Positions 7,334-16,476 of a stretch of DNA of 29,888 bases are shown one piece after another. The DNA is from Lachnospiraceae bacterium (GTDB lineage Bacteria > Bacillota > Clostridia > Lachnospirales > Lachnospiraceae): NCBI GenBank assembly GCA_009774395.1, contig VSNQ01000026.1, positions 10,837-40,724 on the forward strand, in the 5' to 3' direction. Each line of letters opens with the position of its first letter. Position 1 is the stretch's first letter. The translations under genes were made by a program, and so were the position numbers. Below the pieces are notes generated by a model. It saw nothing but the letters and a program-made list of their open reading frames with translations. It was not told the DNA's origin and did no database searches.

Positions 7334-8236
7334 ATGGAAGCAAACCTAGCGCCTGCAAATCCAGCCTACCACACTGTCACAGGACAGACAATTTGGAGTT
7401 ATGTCTATTTTGGCAGTTATCCGCAGTCCGAAGTAAACGAAGCAGACTTAACACCCGCCATTAAACAGGCAGACTACACAGAAACCAGCGACGCGTGGGT
7501 AAATGGCACAAAATACCGACGTCTGCGCAAAGAGGACGCCGCCAATCCGGAATTTTTCGGCAACAGTGATTTTCGCTACTTTCTATGGGAACCAATCAAA
7601 TGGCGCGTAATGCAGAATAATGAAAAAACATTGTTTGTTATCGCAGACATTGGACTGGACTGTAAGATGTTCCATGATATCAAGGCTTATAATACATTTG
7701 AAACAATTACATGGGAAACCTGTTCTCTCCGCCATTGGCTAAACAACGACTTTTATCAAACGGCATTTAACAGCAGTGAGCAGAAAGCCATTGTACAGCA
7801 GGAGGTAATAAATCACGCCGTACCAGAATTTCATTATCATGCTGACTGCGGCAATAATACAAACGATTTTATCTATCTGCTGTCAATTCCAGAACTGCGC
7901 AATACGATTTATGGTTTCTGGGATGCACGCATCGACTGGGAGCACAAGCGCAACAAAAAGGCAAACCGCATTATGAAAGCAAGCAACTATGCCCATGCGC
8001 GTGGTGTCTGGCTCCGCCCTGATAATCATAAGGATTATAGTTGTCATTGGTGGCTGCGTTCCATCTGCGATGACCATAAATGCGGTGTACATATGATGAA
8101 TTTAGGGGATATTTTTGCGGCAGGTTACAGTTATAACTATTTCCCAAGAGAGGCAGTTGTTCCGGTTCTACATCTGGATTTGCTGTCGAACTGCTGGACT
8201 ATGGAAACGAAGGAAGAGAAAAGGCAACTGCCATAA
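7334..8236 (+). CDS. DUF6273 domain protein, apparently cytoplasmic
   Basis: Protein of 300 residues. It matches the pattern I associate with DUF6273: YVYFGSYPQSEV near residue 23, EPIKWRVM, a SLRHWLNNDFYQTAFNSSEQ block, FIYLLSIPE, HWWLRSIC near residue 238, and a C-terminal AVVPVLHLDLL near residue 273. The family is common in Clostridia and of unknown function. Many members I know of are secreted, but this one has no signal peptide or membrane segment. The strong AAGGAGG ribosome binding site at 7321-7327 selects the ATG at 7334; the frame is open further upstream but without a comparable site. The Trp-rich C-terminal half resembles C-type-lectin/FGE-like folds, which is inference only. Confidence 0.75.
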   Translation: MEANLAPANPAYHTVTGQTIWSYVYFGSYPQSEVNEADLTPAIKQADYTETSDAWVNGTKYRRLRKEDAANPEFFGNSDFRYFLWEPIKWRVMQNNEKTLFVIADIGLDCKMFHDIKAYNTFETITWETCSLRHWLNNDFYQTAFNSSEQKAIVQQEVINHAVPEFHYHADCGNNTNDFIYLLSIPELRNTIYGFWDARIDWEHKRNKKANRIMKASNYAHARGVWLRPDNHKDYSCHWWLRSICDDHKCGVHMMNLGDIFAAGYSYNYFPREAVVPVLHLDLLSNCWTMETKEEKRQLP

Positions 8237-8293
8237 CCCCCCATTAAGAATCCGCTCCAATAAGCAGTATTCCCAAAAAGCTGCCTTACGAAA

Positions 8294-8334
8294 AATATAC
8301 CTGCGGCACTGCCAAATTCTGCCACAGGTATATT
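8294..8334 (-). terminator. rho-independent terminator of the importer operon
   Basis: AATATACCTG (8294-8303) pairs with CAGGTATATT (8325-8334), and after one mismatch GGCA pairs with TGCC, leaving an 11-base loop. On the - strand the stem is followed by TTTTTCG. It sits 28 bases past the lplC stop at 8362 and may also stop the convergent DUF6273 transcript. Confidence 0.75.
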
Positions 8335-8361
8335 AATATGCAATTCCGTCTTATATGTATC

Positions 8362-9249
8362 TTATTCTTTAACACCACCAATGGTAAGACCTGTTACAAA
8401 ATACCTTTGCAGGAATGGATACAGACAGACTATTGGAAGCATTGTTGCAATGGTTGCTGCCGCTCTTACGGAGGCAGGCGTTACTGCCGCTGCTGTGTTC
8501 TTTGCTGCGTCAGCACTGCCGCTTTGCTGCATGACTGAGGAGAGGAGTTTCATCAATTCATACTGAAGCGTTGTATACTGTGAACTCATACGATTGTACA
8601 GCATTGCATCAAACCATGAATTCCACTGATATACAGCCACAAACAAAGCAATGGTAGCATATACAGGCTTGCATAAAGGCGAGATAATTTTTGTAAAAAT
8701 TACTGTATATCCTGCCCCGTCAAGCTGTGCCGATTCTTCCAGCGAATCGGGAAGTCCCTGCATATAGGTACGAAGCACCAGCATATTAAATGCGCTAATC
8801 ATCCCCGGTATTACATACACCCAAAAGCTGTTAGTAAGCCCAAGTCCCTTATATACGAGAAATGTTGGGATCATACCGCCGTTCACATACATTGTTATTA
8901 CCCAGAAAAGTGATAGCTGGGATTTAAACAAGAACTTTTTACGGCTTACAATAAATGCCAGTATTGCATTTAGCACAAGCGCCAGAAGTGTGCCTATAAT
9001 TGTTCTTGCAACGGTAATATATGCACCTATCTTTAAGTTCTGTGTCTGAAGCACTGTCTGATAATTTTTCAGTGTAAATTTTCTTGGAAAAAGATATATC
9101 CCGCCGCGAACCGTGTCAATACCATCATTTAAGGATATGGCAAGCGTATTCAGCACTGGATACAGCGTAATTACCACAAATGCCACCATAAAAATTGTGT
9201 TGAAGATCGTGAATGCTTTATCAGCCGCAGATGTTTTCTTCTTATTCAT
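8362..9249 (-). CDS. lplC: carbohydrate ABC transporter permease, LplC/YtcP type
   Basis: Second permease of an importer related to the putative aldouronate (LplABC) system. The 295-residue protein starts with a short polar N terminus and TM1 (about residues 14-38). It carries the EAA loop that contacts the ATPase at 171-191 (EESAQLDGAGYTVIFTKIISP) and ends with the family-typical YFVTGLTIGGVKE. An AGGAGG ribosome binding site (9259-9264, - strand) precedes the ATG. It follows lplB by 27 bases. The operon has no ATPase gene; importers of this class often share an MsmK-like ATPase encoded elsewhere. Given the GH3, GH8 and xylanase genes nearby, the cargo is probably xylo-oligosaccharides or aldouronates (inference). 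Confidence 0.9.
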   Translation of the reverse strand: MNKKKTSAADKAFTIFNTIFMVAFVVITLYPVLNTLAISLNDGIDTVRGGIYLFPRKFTLKNYQTVLQTQNLKIGAYITVARTIIGTLLALVLNAILAFIVSRKKFLFKSQLSLFWVITMYVNGGMIPTFLVYKGLGLTNSFWVYVIPGMISAFNMLVLRTYMQGLPDSLEESAQLDGAGYTVIFTKIISPLCKPVYATIALFVAVYQWNSWFDAMLYNRMSSQYTTLQYELMKLLSSVMQQSGSADAAKNTAAAVTPASVRAAATIATMLPIVCLYPFLQRYFVTGLTIGGVKE

Positions 9250-9276
9250 TCTTCTTAACCTCCTATGATTTATCTG

Positions 9277-10218
9277 CTAGAACAGCCTTTCTTCACCTGC
9301 ACGTTTTGCAAGCTGGTTCGCAATCACAATCAGTATAATACTGACAACACTCTTAAAGATACCTGCTGCAGTACCAAGCGAAAAGTCATTCTGGCTAATG
9401 CCCCATTTCAAAACGTAAATATCAATTGTTTCAGAAACGCTCTTTACAAGACCGTTTCCTAACAGATACTGTATTTCAAACCCTGCATTCAATACATTGC
9501 CCACATTCATCAGGAGCAAAATCATAATTGTTGGTCGAATGCTTGGAAGTGTAATATGCTTAATCTTTGCCCATCTGCCTGCTCCGTCCATAGACGCCGC
9601 CTCATAGAGCGATGGGTCTATCGCTGTTATCGCTGCCAGATAAATAATGGCATTCCATCCAGTTTCTTTCCACACATTTGCAAATGCAACAATAGGCCAG
9701 AAATAACCGGGATGTGCAAAAAAGTTTATCGGCTGATCGATAAAATGAAAACGCATAAGAAGTTCATTTATAATACCTGTTCCAGATAATGCATCATGTA
9801 AAATACCTGTTACAATAATCCATGAAAGGAAATGCGGCAGATAAGATATTGTCTGTACTGATTTCTTTCCAAAATTATTCTTTACTTCATTTAATAGGAT
9901 TGCAAATACAATTGCCATTACAAACGTCACAACTAAATTTATAACACCCATTGCAACGGTATTACGCACTACTTGTATAAAAGTCCCGTCTGTAAAAAGA
10001 AACTTGAATTTATCAAGACCAATAAATTTAGAATGCAGCAATCCATCTTTGGGTTTATAATTTTGAAACGCCATTATCCATCCGCCTAGCGGCAGATAGT
10101 AAAAAATAAACCCATACACTACAATTATTGCTGACCATATCAGCAATACTTTTTGACGTTTTATCTCTTTCCATGTGATTTTTTTATCTTTCGCAGCCGT
10201 TTCTGCCGAACGTGCCAT
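9277..10218 (-). CDS. lplB: carbohydrate ABC transporter permease, LplB type
   Basis: First permease of the importer, 313 residues. TM1 is at about 24-42, followed by the family-typical YYLPLGGWIMAFQNYKP. The EAA loop is at 206-226 (EAASMDGAGRWAKIKHITLP), and several further membrane segments lie between and after. The ATG has a modest ribosome binding site (AGGGGTGATGG). It is separated from the binding-protein gene by 105 bases that include a strong hairpin, and from lplC by 27 bases. This spacing fits the common pattern in which the binding protein is made in excess over the permeases. Confidence 0.9.
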   Translation of the reverse strand: MARSAETAAKDKKITWKEIKRQKVLLIWSAIIVVYGFIFYYLPLGGWIMAFQNYKPKDGLLHSKFIGLDKFKFLFTDGTFIQVVRNTVAMGVINLVVTFVMAIVFAILLNEVKNNFGKKSVQTISYLPHFLSWIIVTGILHDALSGTGIINELLMRFHFIDQPINFFAHPGYFWPIVAFANVWKETGWNAIIYLAAITAIDPSLYEAASMDGAGRWAKIKHITLPSIRPTIMILLLMNVGNVLNAGFEIQYLLGNGLVKSVSETIDIYVLKWGISQNDFSLGTAAGIFKSVVSIILIVIANQLAKRAGEERLF

Positions 10219-10254
10219 TCCATCACCCCTCTATCCCTCTATTACATATTTTGC

Positions 10255-10289
10255 GGAACGGCAACCTTATATCCTGCCGTTGCCGTTCC
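10255..10289 (-). terminator. intercistronic hairpin between lplA and lplB
   Basis: GGAACGGCAAC (10255-10265) pairs perfectly with GTTGCCGTTCC (10279-10289), an 11-bp stem with a 13-base loop. On the - strand no T run follows, so it is more likely an mRNA-stabilising or partial-termination element than a full terminator. Confidence 0.55.
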
Positions 10290-10323
10290 AGCCATAAATA
10301 CTATTATCTAACTGCATAGAAAC

Positions 10324-12078
10324 TTACTGTGCAACTCTCCTATCCAATTCTGCCTGCATCTCGCTGATAAAATCTTCTGGTTTGCACGCGCTGTATACTT
10401 CCATATACTGCTCCCAAGCATCATCAAAGTTATCCATCATAACAATTTTCGGAAGCCACTCATGCTTTACTTCACCCATCTTCGTCCATGCTACACCGCC
10501 GGGGGTCGCTGTTGTCATTGTATTGGAGAAGCTATACATTGGATACCATTTGCCTGCCTTATTGACAGATCCGAGCATTCCAGGATATGTACTAACACCA
10601 TATGCTTCAAAGCATTTTACTACCGGCTCCGCAAGACTGTCCATAAATTCAAACGGCTGCTCTGTCGGCTGCATTGCGTTAATGCCATCTCTACTGGTTC
10701 CCAGCCAGTTCGGGAAATAACTGTAACTACATATATGGGATGCTTTGTATGCGGTATCTGAAGCATTCATTCTCTGTTCTTCTGTTCTGTAGAAAAGACC
10801 ATTTTCATCTACTTGATAGTCAACACCCTCAACACCCCAGTATCTTAAATTGTGAATTTCCTGACTTAACAAATCATCTACAAACTTAAATGCTGCATCT
10901 ACATTTTTGCAGCTTACACTGATTCCCAAGCCGCTTGATACATTCAACGTACCGCCGCTTGTATACCATTGATTCTCCATGCCTTCGTCAATGGTAAGTC
11001 CAAGAGGAACATAATTACAGCCCTTTTTGTCTAATCCCTGCTGCTTAAATACATCATTCACCGTAGCGGAGAAATCCCACCACTGATCGCACATACCAAG
11101 CACACGACCTGTTGAAAGCTTTGCAATATACTCATCATATGTCTGTGTAAAGGATTCCGGATCAATATTGCCTGCATGGTATTCCTCATTCAGTTTCTTA
11201 AAATAACGGTATGCGGTATCTGTTGTGTTATAGTCAATAACCGTAAGTGTTTCTGGGTCTACAATACAAGAACCGTCGTTTGGATACCCGTCAAGGAACT
11301 GTGGCGCATTCTCTATACAGAAATATCTCCAATCCTCGCAAAGCACTGTATAAGGGATAATTGCTGTACCATCCTCCATTGTAGGGTTTGCTTCCGCATA
11401 AGAATCAAGCAATTCAAAATACTGATCAAGGGTTTGAATCTTTGGATAATTTGCCCATTCCAATACACGCGCCTGCACCCAGAATGCTTCATCATTATGC
11501 GTTGTTGTTTTATCTTCACCATAAATATTCTGGAAAGCATTCATCCAATAAATATGGCCGTCCTCCTGCCTAAATTTATCCCATTCTTCATCTGTATAAA
11601 ATTCTTTAATATTTGGATATTTATCAATATAATCATCCCAAGCAACCAAGGCTCCGGCATCATAAAGGGCTGCCATTGCATCACCGCCATCTATAAAATC
11701 CGGATATTCTCCGCCTGCTACAATCGTACCAACCGCTTCACTTGCAGTCTGTCCTGTCAGCCAAGTTTCTTTTACTTTCACATTTGTTTTCTCTGCAATT
11801 AACTGCTGTATCTCATTATCATCATTGATTTCTGCGCCCGGTGTTGCAAAAAATGCAGTGAACTCTATAATGTCACCCGAGCCATTGGATGAAGAATTGT
11901 CCTCATTCCCAGAATTTTCACTGATAGCTGGTACACTGTTATCTGCTGAATTACTATTGTCTGCTGAATTACTATTGTCTGCTGAACTGTTGCTATCTGT
12001 CGAACCACCGCACCCTCCAAGTACAGATGCCGCCAATGCTGCAGTCATAAAAACTGCCATTATTCTACGCTTTTTCAT
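10324..12078 (-). CDS. lplA: extracellular oligosaccharide-binding lipoprotein, LplA type
   Basis: Solute-binding lipoprotein of the importer, 584 residues, tethered outside the membrane. A positively charged start (MKKRRIM) and hydrophobic core lead to the lipobox LGGC with Cys23 as the lipidated residue. A Ser/Asn/Asp-rich linker with three NSADNS-type units follows. The rest is a family 1 binding protein fold, with aromatic-rich strings such as YIDKYPNIKEFYTDEEWDKF and NWLGTSRDGINAMQPTEQPF. The AGGAGG ribosome binding site (12084-12089) is ideal. It lies between the YesM-type kinase gene (188-bp gap with a candidate promoter) and lplB. Its context in a xylan locus suggests xylo-oligosaccharides or aldouronates as ligand; this is not shown by sequence. 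Confidence 0.9.
   Translation of the reverse strand: MKKRRIMAVFMTAALAASVLGGCGGSTDSNSSADNSNSADNSNSADNSVPAISENSGNEDNSSSNGSGDIIEFTAFFATPGAEINDDNEIQQLIAEKTNVKVKETWLTGQTASEAVGTIVAGGEYPDFIDGGDAMAALYDAGALVAWDDYIDKYPNIKEFYTDEEWDKFRQEDGHIYWMNAFQNIYGEDKTTTHNDEAFWVQARVLEWANYPKIQTLDQYFELLDSYAEANPTMEDGTAIIPYTVLCEDWRYFCIENAPQFLDGYPNDGSCIVDPETLTVIDYNTTDTAYRYFKKLNEEYHAGNIDPESFTQTYDEYIAKLSTGRVLGMCDQWWDFSATVNDVFKQQGLDKKGCNYVPLGLTIDEGMENQWYTSGGTLNVSSGLGISVSCKNVDAAFKFVDDLLSQEIHNLRYWGVEGVDYQVDENGLFYRTEEQRMNASDTAYKASHICSYSYFPNWLGTSRDGINAMQPTEQPFEFMDSLAEPVVKCFEAYGVSTYPGMLGSVNKAGKWYPMYSFSNTMTTATPGGVAWTKMGEVKHEWLPKIVMMDNFDDAWEQYMEVYSACKPEDFISEMQAELDRRVAQ
11939..11992 (-). repeat. 18-bp tandem repeat in the lipoprotein linker
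   Basis: Three 18-base units (TTGTCTGCTGAATTACTA type, + strand) encode the NSADNS repeats just after the lipidation site. The units are a multiple of three and vary slightly, consistent with a length-variable spacer between membrane and binding domain. Confidence 0.8.
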
Positions 12079-12147
12079 ATGAACCTCCTTGAATCAATAT
12101 TAATATGATTGGCAAAAATGCTTATCAGCCATTTGCTTTACATATAT

Positions 12148-12175
12148 ATTTTATCGGATATTACCATTTTCTCAA
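12148..12175 (-). promoter_or_regulatory. candidate promoter of lplABC
   Basis: On the - strand TTGAGA (12170-12175) and TAAAAT (12148-12153) are spaced by 16 bases, within the 188-bp gap before lplA. An overlapping alternative uses TTGTTT with TAATAT. An internal promoter would let the importer genes be expressed apart from the regulator and enzyme genes upstream. Confidence 0.4.
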
Positions 12176-12266
12176 CCCAACAAACAATAGGATAACCCCT
12201 ATAAATTATAGTTTTGCATAATAATAAACCCTTTTATCCAGTTTTGATATACAAATTGCACATAAT

Positions 12267-14072
12267 CTATATTGCTGTAACATCTGACATTTTAATTGTT
12301 ACAATCGTGCCTACATTTTCTTCGCTTTCTACCATAAATGCAACATGATTGTTCACAGCCATTTTCAGCCTAAGTGCGGCATTTAATATTCCTACATGGA
12401 TGCTTTCCTTTATCATATCAATCTGAACGTTGTTCATCATCTCCTGCAGCTTTAAACACCTGTCCTCCGCCATTCCGTTTCCGGTATCCTCTATCTCAAA
12501 TACAACTCTCTTATTTTCTTTCTCATACTTCCCGCGTAAGAATATCCAGCCAGTACTCGGTTTATTCTCTATACCGTGAACACAGGCATTTTCCACAAAA
12601 GTTACAAGCGTAAGCTTGGGGACGCGATAACTCATACATTCATCTTCAATATCAATAACATAGGACAGTTTGTTTCCGAACCGGTATTTCTGCAAATCAA
12701 GATAGGCTTTGATAAAGCTGGTTTCCTCCCGTATTGTTACAAGATCCCTGCCCCACTCCACATTCTGTCGGTGCATCAACGCAAGCTTTTCAACCATATC
12801 AGCAGTTTCATCCTCATGCTTTAACACGCTGTGCATCCGTATGCTTTCTAATGCATTAAATAAAAAATGCGGATTAATCTGGCTGCGCAATGCTAGAAGT
12901 TCGGCTTTCTGTCTTGCAATATTCATTTCCTGCTGATAAAGTTTGTTTTTAAATACTGTCTGAATTAAACCATTCATGCGTGCCGCCATAATATTATAAC
13001 TTTCCATTAATTCACTAATTTCATCACTTCCGTTAATTTCCGGTATTAAGATAAGTTCATCCTCTTTCACAGCGCCAAAGGCATTTCTAAGTTCCGAAAT
13101 TCGCTGAATAATAGATTTACTAATCAGTTTCATAAGTACATACGGCAACACAATATTAAATGCAATTAATAACAAGATAAGTTGAAAATAATCCATCCCC
13201 TTGTCCAATGCTGTAACCTCCGGCGGCAAAACGTAGATAATATACTCAGAATCATACAATTGTAGCGCCGCAGTCACAATTTCTTTCTCGCTGGTATCCA
13301 ATTGAAAAAAAGCAAAGGGCGTTTGTATCCCGCCCTTCCCATCATTTGAAAACAATATGGTATCTCCATCGCAGACATAAACTTTTGAATTATAATTTGC
13401 GTTTATGATTTGGCGCACAATTGCACTGTAATCCAGTTCCAACCGCAGTACATCCTTGCTCTTTCCCTTGTTATAGTAATCCATCTTATGTGCCAGAAAA
13501 AAATTCTTTGTATACACATTTCCCTTTTGGGAATATTCCACATCTACAATAATATCATTGCTTCCTTCCATCAGACGCTTGTACCAGCCTTTTTCTTCTA
13601 CTTGATTGAGTTGTTTAAAATATCCTCCATTTACAATCCCCTTATTGTCTGCATAAATCACCGCACCATTAAACCCAACACTCCTGCTGACAGGATACAG
13701 GGAATCTTTGATAAAATCCAACTGGCTGTTATAATAATCCAGATTGGACTCAAAAGTCTTCATTATAAAATCATTTACATACCGATTGCTGTATATATTG
13801 TGGGCAAGCAATGCCGCTGAACTTACATATTCAGTAATCACATATTTTACTGAACTCGCCGTATTGCTCATATCTTGAAGCATAAGCTGCTTTTCGCCGC
13901 TTACTGCAATGCCAATTATAATGGCATCTGTTAGTATAAGCGGCAAAATAACGCAGAGTATCTGCATTACCAACAGCTTGCTTTGCAGATTAATTTTATT
14001 GAGGTTTGCTAAAATATAATGAAACAGCCTTTTTAATATTTTATGTTCTTTAATTCTATTTCTAATATCCAT
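12267..14072 (-). CDS. YesM-type sensor histidine kinase
   Basis: Membrane sensor of 601 residues. TM1 (about residues 33-57) and TM2 (about 293-315) enclose an extracellular region of about 235 residues, the usual place of a dCache sensor in this family. A HAMP segment follows. The His_kinase domain has the phospho-accepting His402 in RSQINPHFLFNALESI, the N box TLVTFVENACVHGI, and an intact G1 box FEIEDTGNGM. An AAGGGG ribosome binding site precedes the ATG. The partner YesN-type regulator is encoded upstream, with the rex gene between the two. YesMN pairs typically sense sugars and switch on the linked importer and hydrolases; here that would be xylan products (inference). Confidence 0.92.
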   Translation of the reverse strand: MDIRNRIKEHKILKRLFHYILANLNKINLQSKLLVMQILCVILPLILTDAIIIGIAVSGEKQLMLQDMSNTASSVKYVITEYVSSAALLAHNIYSNRYVNDFIMKTFESNLDYYNSQLDFIKDSLYPVSRSVGFNGAVIYADNKGIVNGGYFKQLNQVEEKGWYKRLMEGSNDIIVDVEYSQKGNVYTKNFFLAHKMDYYNKGKSKDVLRLELDYSAIVRQIINANYNSKVYVCDGDTILFSNDGKGGIQTPFAFFQLDTSEKEIVTAALQLYDSEYIIYVLPPEVTALDKGMDYFQLILLLIAFNIVLPYVLMKLISKSIIQRISELRNAFGAVKEDELILIPEINGSDEISELMESYNIMAARMNGLIQTVFKNKLYQQEMNIARQKAELLALRSQINPHFLFNALESIRMHSVLKHEDETADMVEKLALMHRQNVEWGRDLVTIREETSFIKAYLDLQKYRFGNKLSYVIDIEDECMSYRVPKLTLVTFVENACVHGIENKPSTGWIFLRGKYEKENKRVVFEIEDTGNGMAEDRCLKLQEMMNNVQIDMIKESIHVGILNAALRLKMAVNNHVAFMVESEENVGTIVTIKMSDVTAI

Positions 14073-14131
14073 AATATTGCCCCTTCGGCTACGCTATTTC
14101 AGCTGCTCTTTCCCATAAAATATTATCTCGA

Positions 14132-15304
14132 TTAATATATCCTATAATTTCCGCTTAATGCCAGAAACGCAAAAAAGTAAAGACAATTGTCATAATATCT
14201 TCTATTCCCTTTTCTTAATGGTGTTTTGAAGAAGTCCTTAACCAGTTTATATGCATTTTTGTCTGTGGCTGCCAGACTTGCTTGTGCATTGGTTGCTATC
14301 ATCGCCAATGGATGTAATGCTTTGCCTTCCAGTATTGTACCATCTATAGCATATATACCATCCCTATACTCTTGTGCCAAAGTATCACAAAAAAAAGCCT
14401 GCAATTTATCTGCAATCTCTTGCTCCCACACATCGGCAGCAAACCAGCTGTAATCCAGTCCTATATTCGCTATGGTTCTATATGCATCACTATAATACCA
14501 GTCATGTCTGCCCCAGCGTTCTAATTCCTGCCGATAAGGAGTACCATCAAACTCCGCGTACTCAGCACATAACCCGGTTTCCGGATGACAAGCTTTCTTG
14601 AGATATTCCCGACTTGCTTTCGCCGCCTCCTGAAAAAATACAGCATCTTCCTTGTATGTCCACCTTGCAAAAAGTTCATAAAAATGAGGCAAATGATAAG
14701 AAGGGTCTGAAAAATCCACTTCTGCGACAAAGCGTATCAGCTTATTATTTTTATCCCACATTGCCCTTCCCGTTTCTTGACCTTCGCCCTTGTGAATGCA
14801 GGTATGGAGCAGTTCTTTTGCTTCTTTTGCATACTGAAATATTCCTTCTCCATCTCCCCACCTGTGCGATGCGAAAAAAAGTGACATTGCAAAGAATTCC
14901 TCTCCGTCTGGTGCTGCTCCAAATGCATTTTTCGTACCATCTGTTTTGCATGACCATGCAAAATAGCCTTTGTTTTCTCCTTCTTCCATATACATATAAG
15001 TCCTTGCCCATTTCCATAAACGGTCAAACTCTTCTTTCCGATCCATCTGCACACACATCATCATGCCATAGGACATCCCTTCCGTCCGTACATCATAATT
15101 TCCAGTATCCTCTATATATCCCATATCTGATCCAACAGGAAAATATATTCGTTCTTCCTCATCACCATAAAACAATGTCTGGAATATCTCCTGCTTTCTT
15201 TGTTCAATTTCCTCTTCCACAAATCCGACTTCTGCAAACATATTCCGATAGACACCTGTATTAAATGCACCTTTCCATTGACTGCTCTCTCTCTTTTTTT
15301 CCAT
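14132..15304 (-). CDS. GH8 reducing-end xylose-releasing exo-oligoxylanase (Rex)
   Basis: Glycoside hydrolase family 8 enzyme of 390 residues that is expected to release xylose from the reducing end of xylo-oligosaccharides (EC 3.2.1.156). The likely general acid is Glu75 in YDVRTEGMSYGMMM. Asp133 lies in the conserved APDGEEFFAMSL motif, and the likely base is Asp273 in WYYSDAYRTIAN, by analogy with the Bacillus halodurans enzyme. The length matches characterised Rex proteins, and there is no signal peptide, so it should act in the cytoplasm on imported oligomers. A GGGAGG ribosome binding site (15313-15318) sets the start. The gene is 22 bases after the response regulator gene and 59 bases before the kinase gene, an unusual position between the two partners. 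A GH8 endoglucanase is the main alternative, but length and motifs favour Rex. Confidence 0.88.
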   Translation of the reverse strand: MEKKRESSQWKGAFNTGVYRNMFAEVGFVEEEIEQRKQEIFQTLFYGDEEERIYFPVGSDMGYIEDTGNYDVRTEGMSYGMMMCVQMDRKEEFDRLWKWARTYMYMEEGENKGYFAWSCKTDGTKNAFGAAPDGEEFFAMSLFFASHRWGDGEGIFQYAKEAKELLHTCIHKGEGQETGRAMWDKNNKLIRFVAEVDFSDPSYHLPHFYELFARWTYKEDAVFFQEAAKASREYLKKACHPETGLCAEYAEFDGTPYRQELERWGRHDWYYSDAYRTIANIGLDYSWFAADVWEQEIADKLQAFFCDTLAQEYRDGIYAIDGTILEGKALHPLAMIATNAQASLAATDKNAYKLVKDFFKTPLRKGNRRYYDNCLYFFAFLALSGNYRIY

Positions 15305-15326
15305 TTTAACCGCCTCCCAGTGAAAT

Positions 15327-16433
15327 CTATTTTCTTGTATTTCTTCGGTAACTTGTAGGGGTGCATCCTTTCACCGCTATAAATTTATTAATAAAATAAT
15401 CTGGATCATGGTATCCCACCTGTTCTGCAATCGCATATATCTTATCATCCGTTTTCAACAGCATCTCAGCCGCTTTCTCAATCCTAAATTTATTAAGATA
15501 TTCTCTGAAAGATACACCATACTGCTTTTTGAATATCTGCCCAAGATATGCGCTATTAATAAAAAACTTCTGACTCAATTCTTTTAATGAAATGTTTTGA
15601 CTATAATGTTCCTTCACATAGTTTTCTATATCACTTAAAACGCTTCGTGACACATTGCTTCTTAACTGGCAAAGATAATCTGCAAAATCATGAATCAGCT
15701 TCTCAAAGTGCCCTCGATTCCCATTGTCCGTTTCTTCATCAAAAGCATTTTCACGTATCATCTGGATAATTTCATTTTGATTTACATCAGGATCTTGTTC
15801 CATAGCAAGATGAACCAGCCGCAGCAGCATATAGTTCATATTCATACGCACAAATTCTGCGTCCATATCTTCCTCTTTGATTTGTTTATAAACTTCCGCA
15901 ACTGCTGACTGCATCTTTTCTTTATCATTCTCTACCACAGCTTCCAAAAGCATATCCATAGTTGCTTTTGTAATAATACTTACAGGAAGGCTTTCCTCTC
16001 CTTCAGAATAATACATAATGCTTGGTACGATCCGTTTTTTTTTCTCCTGCCTTGCAGTGCACGCAAACCCAGAAACTCTGCCAAGGAGTTCTATCAGCTG
16101 TTCTTTTTGTACAGGTTTTAATATATAATCTGTAGCATTTTGCTGTATTGCTTCTTTGGTATAGACAAAATCTCCATAACCACTTAGAAAAACGAAAAAT
16201 GCGTCTGTTATATTTTTTTCCCTTATATTTTTCAGCAACTCTATTCCTGACATAACCGGCATTTTTATGTCTGCTATAATAAGGTCAACCTTATTTCCTA
16301 TCAGATAATCCAATGCTTCTTTCCCGTTTGAGCATGTATATACAATCTCATATCCCTCGTTTTCCCAGTTAATCAGCGCTGATAATCCTTGAAGGATAAA
16401 TGGTTCATCGTCCACCAATAAAACCTTTAACAT
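15327..16433 (-). CDS. YesN-type response regulator with AraC HTH
   Basis: Cytoplasmic response regulator of 368 residues. The receiver domain (1-120) has D8-D9-E10, the phospho-accepting Asp55 in IIADIKMPVMSG, Ser84 in FLSGYGDF and Lys106 in YILKP. A linker of about 140 residues leads to an AraC-type double HTH (about 262-365) with SLKELSQKFFINSAYLGQIF and the second helix pair around YAIAEQVGYHDPDYFINKF. GGAG at 16441-16444 (- strand) serves as ribosome binding site. It follows the GH3 gene by 43 bases and precedes rex by 22, so all are probably one transcript. It is the natural partner of the kinase encoded at 12267-14072. Confidence 0.93.
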   Translation of the reverse strand: MLKVLLVDDEPFILQGLSALINWENEGYEIVYTCSNGKEALDYLIGNKVDLIIADIKMPVMSGIELLKNIREKNITDAFFVFLSGYGDFVYTKEAIQQNATDYILKPVQKEQLIELLGRVSGFACTARQEKKKRIVPSIMYYSEGEESLPVSIITKATMDMLLEAVVENDKEKMQSAVAEVYKQIKEEDMDAEFVRMNMNYMLLRLVHLAMEQDPDVNQNEIIQMIRENAFDEETDNGNRGHFEKLIHDFADYLCQLRSNVSRSVLSDIENYVKEHYSQNISLKELSQKFFINSAYLGQIFKKQYGVSFREYLNKFRIEKAAEMLLKTDDKIYAIAEQVGYHDPDYFINKFIAVKGCTPTSYRRNTRK

Positions 16434-16476
16434 ACACTTTCTCCATTTCTATAAAACCTGTGTACTTTGCAATGTA

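Noticed and set aside
7334..8236. Diversity-generating retroelement target
   Set aside because: The Trp-rich C-terminal half is suggestive, but no reverse transcriptase gene or template repeat is in the window.
11176..11802. A 208-codon + strand frame opposite lplA
   Set aside because: It lies antisense inside a clear solute-binding-protein gene and has Ile/Cys/Phe-rich composition typical of a reverse frame.
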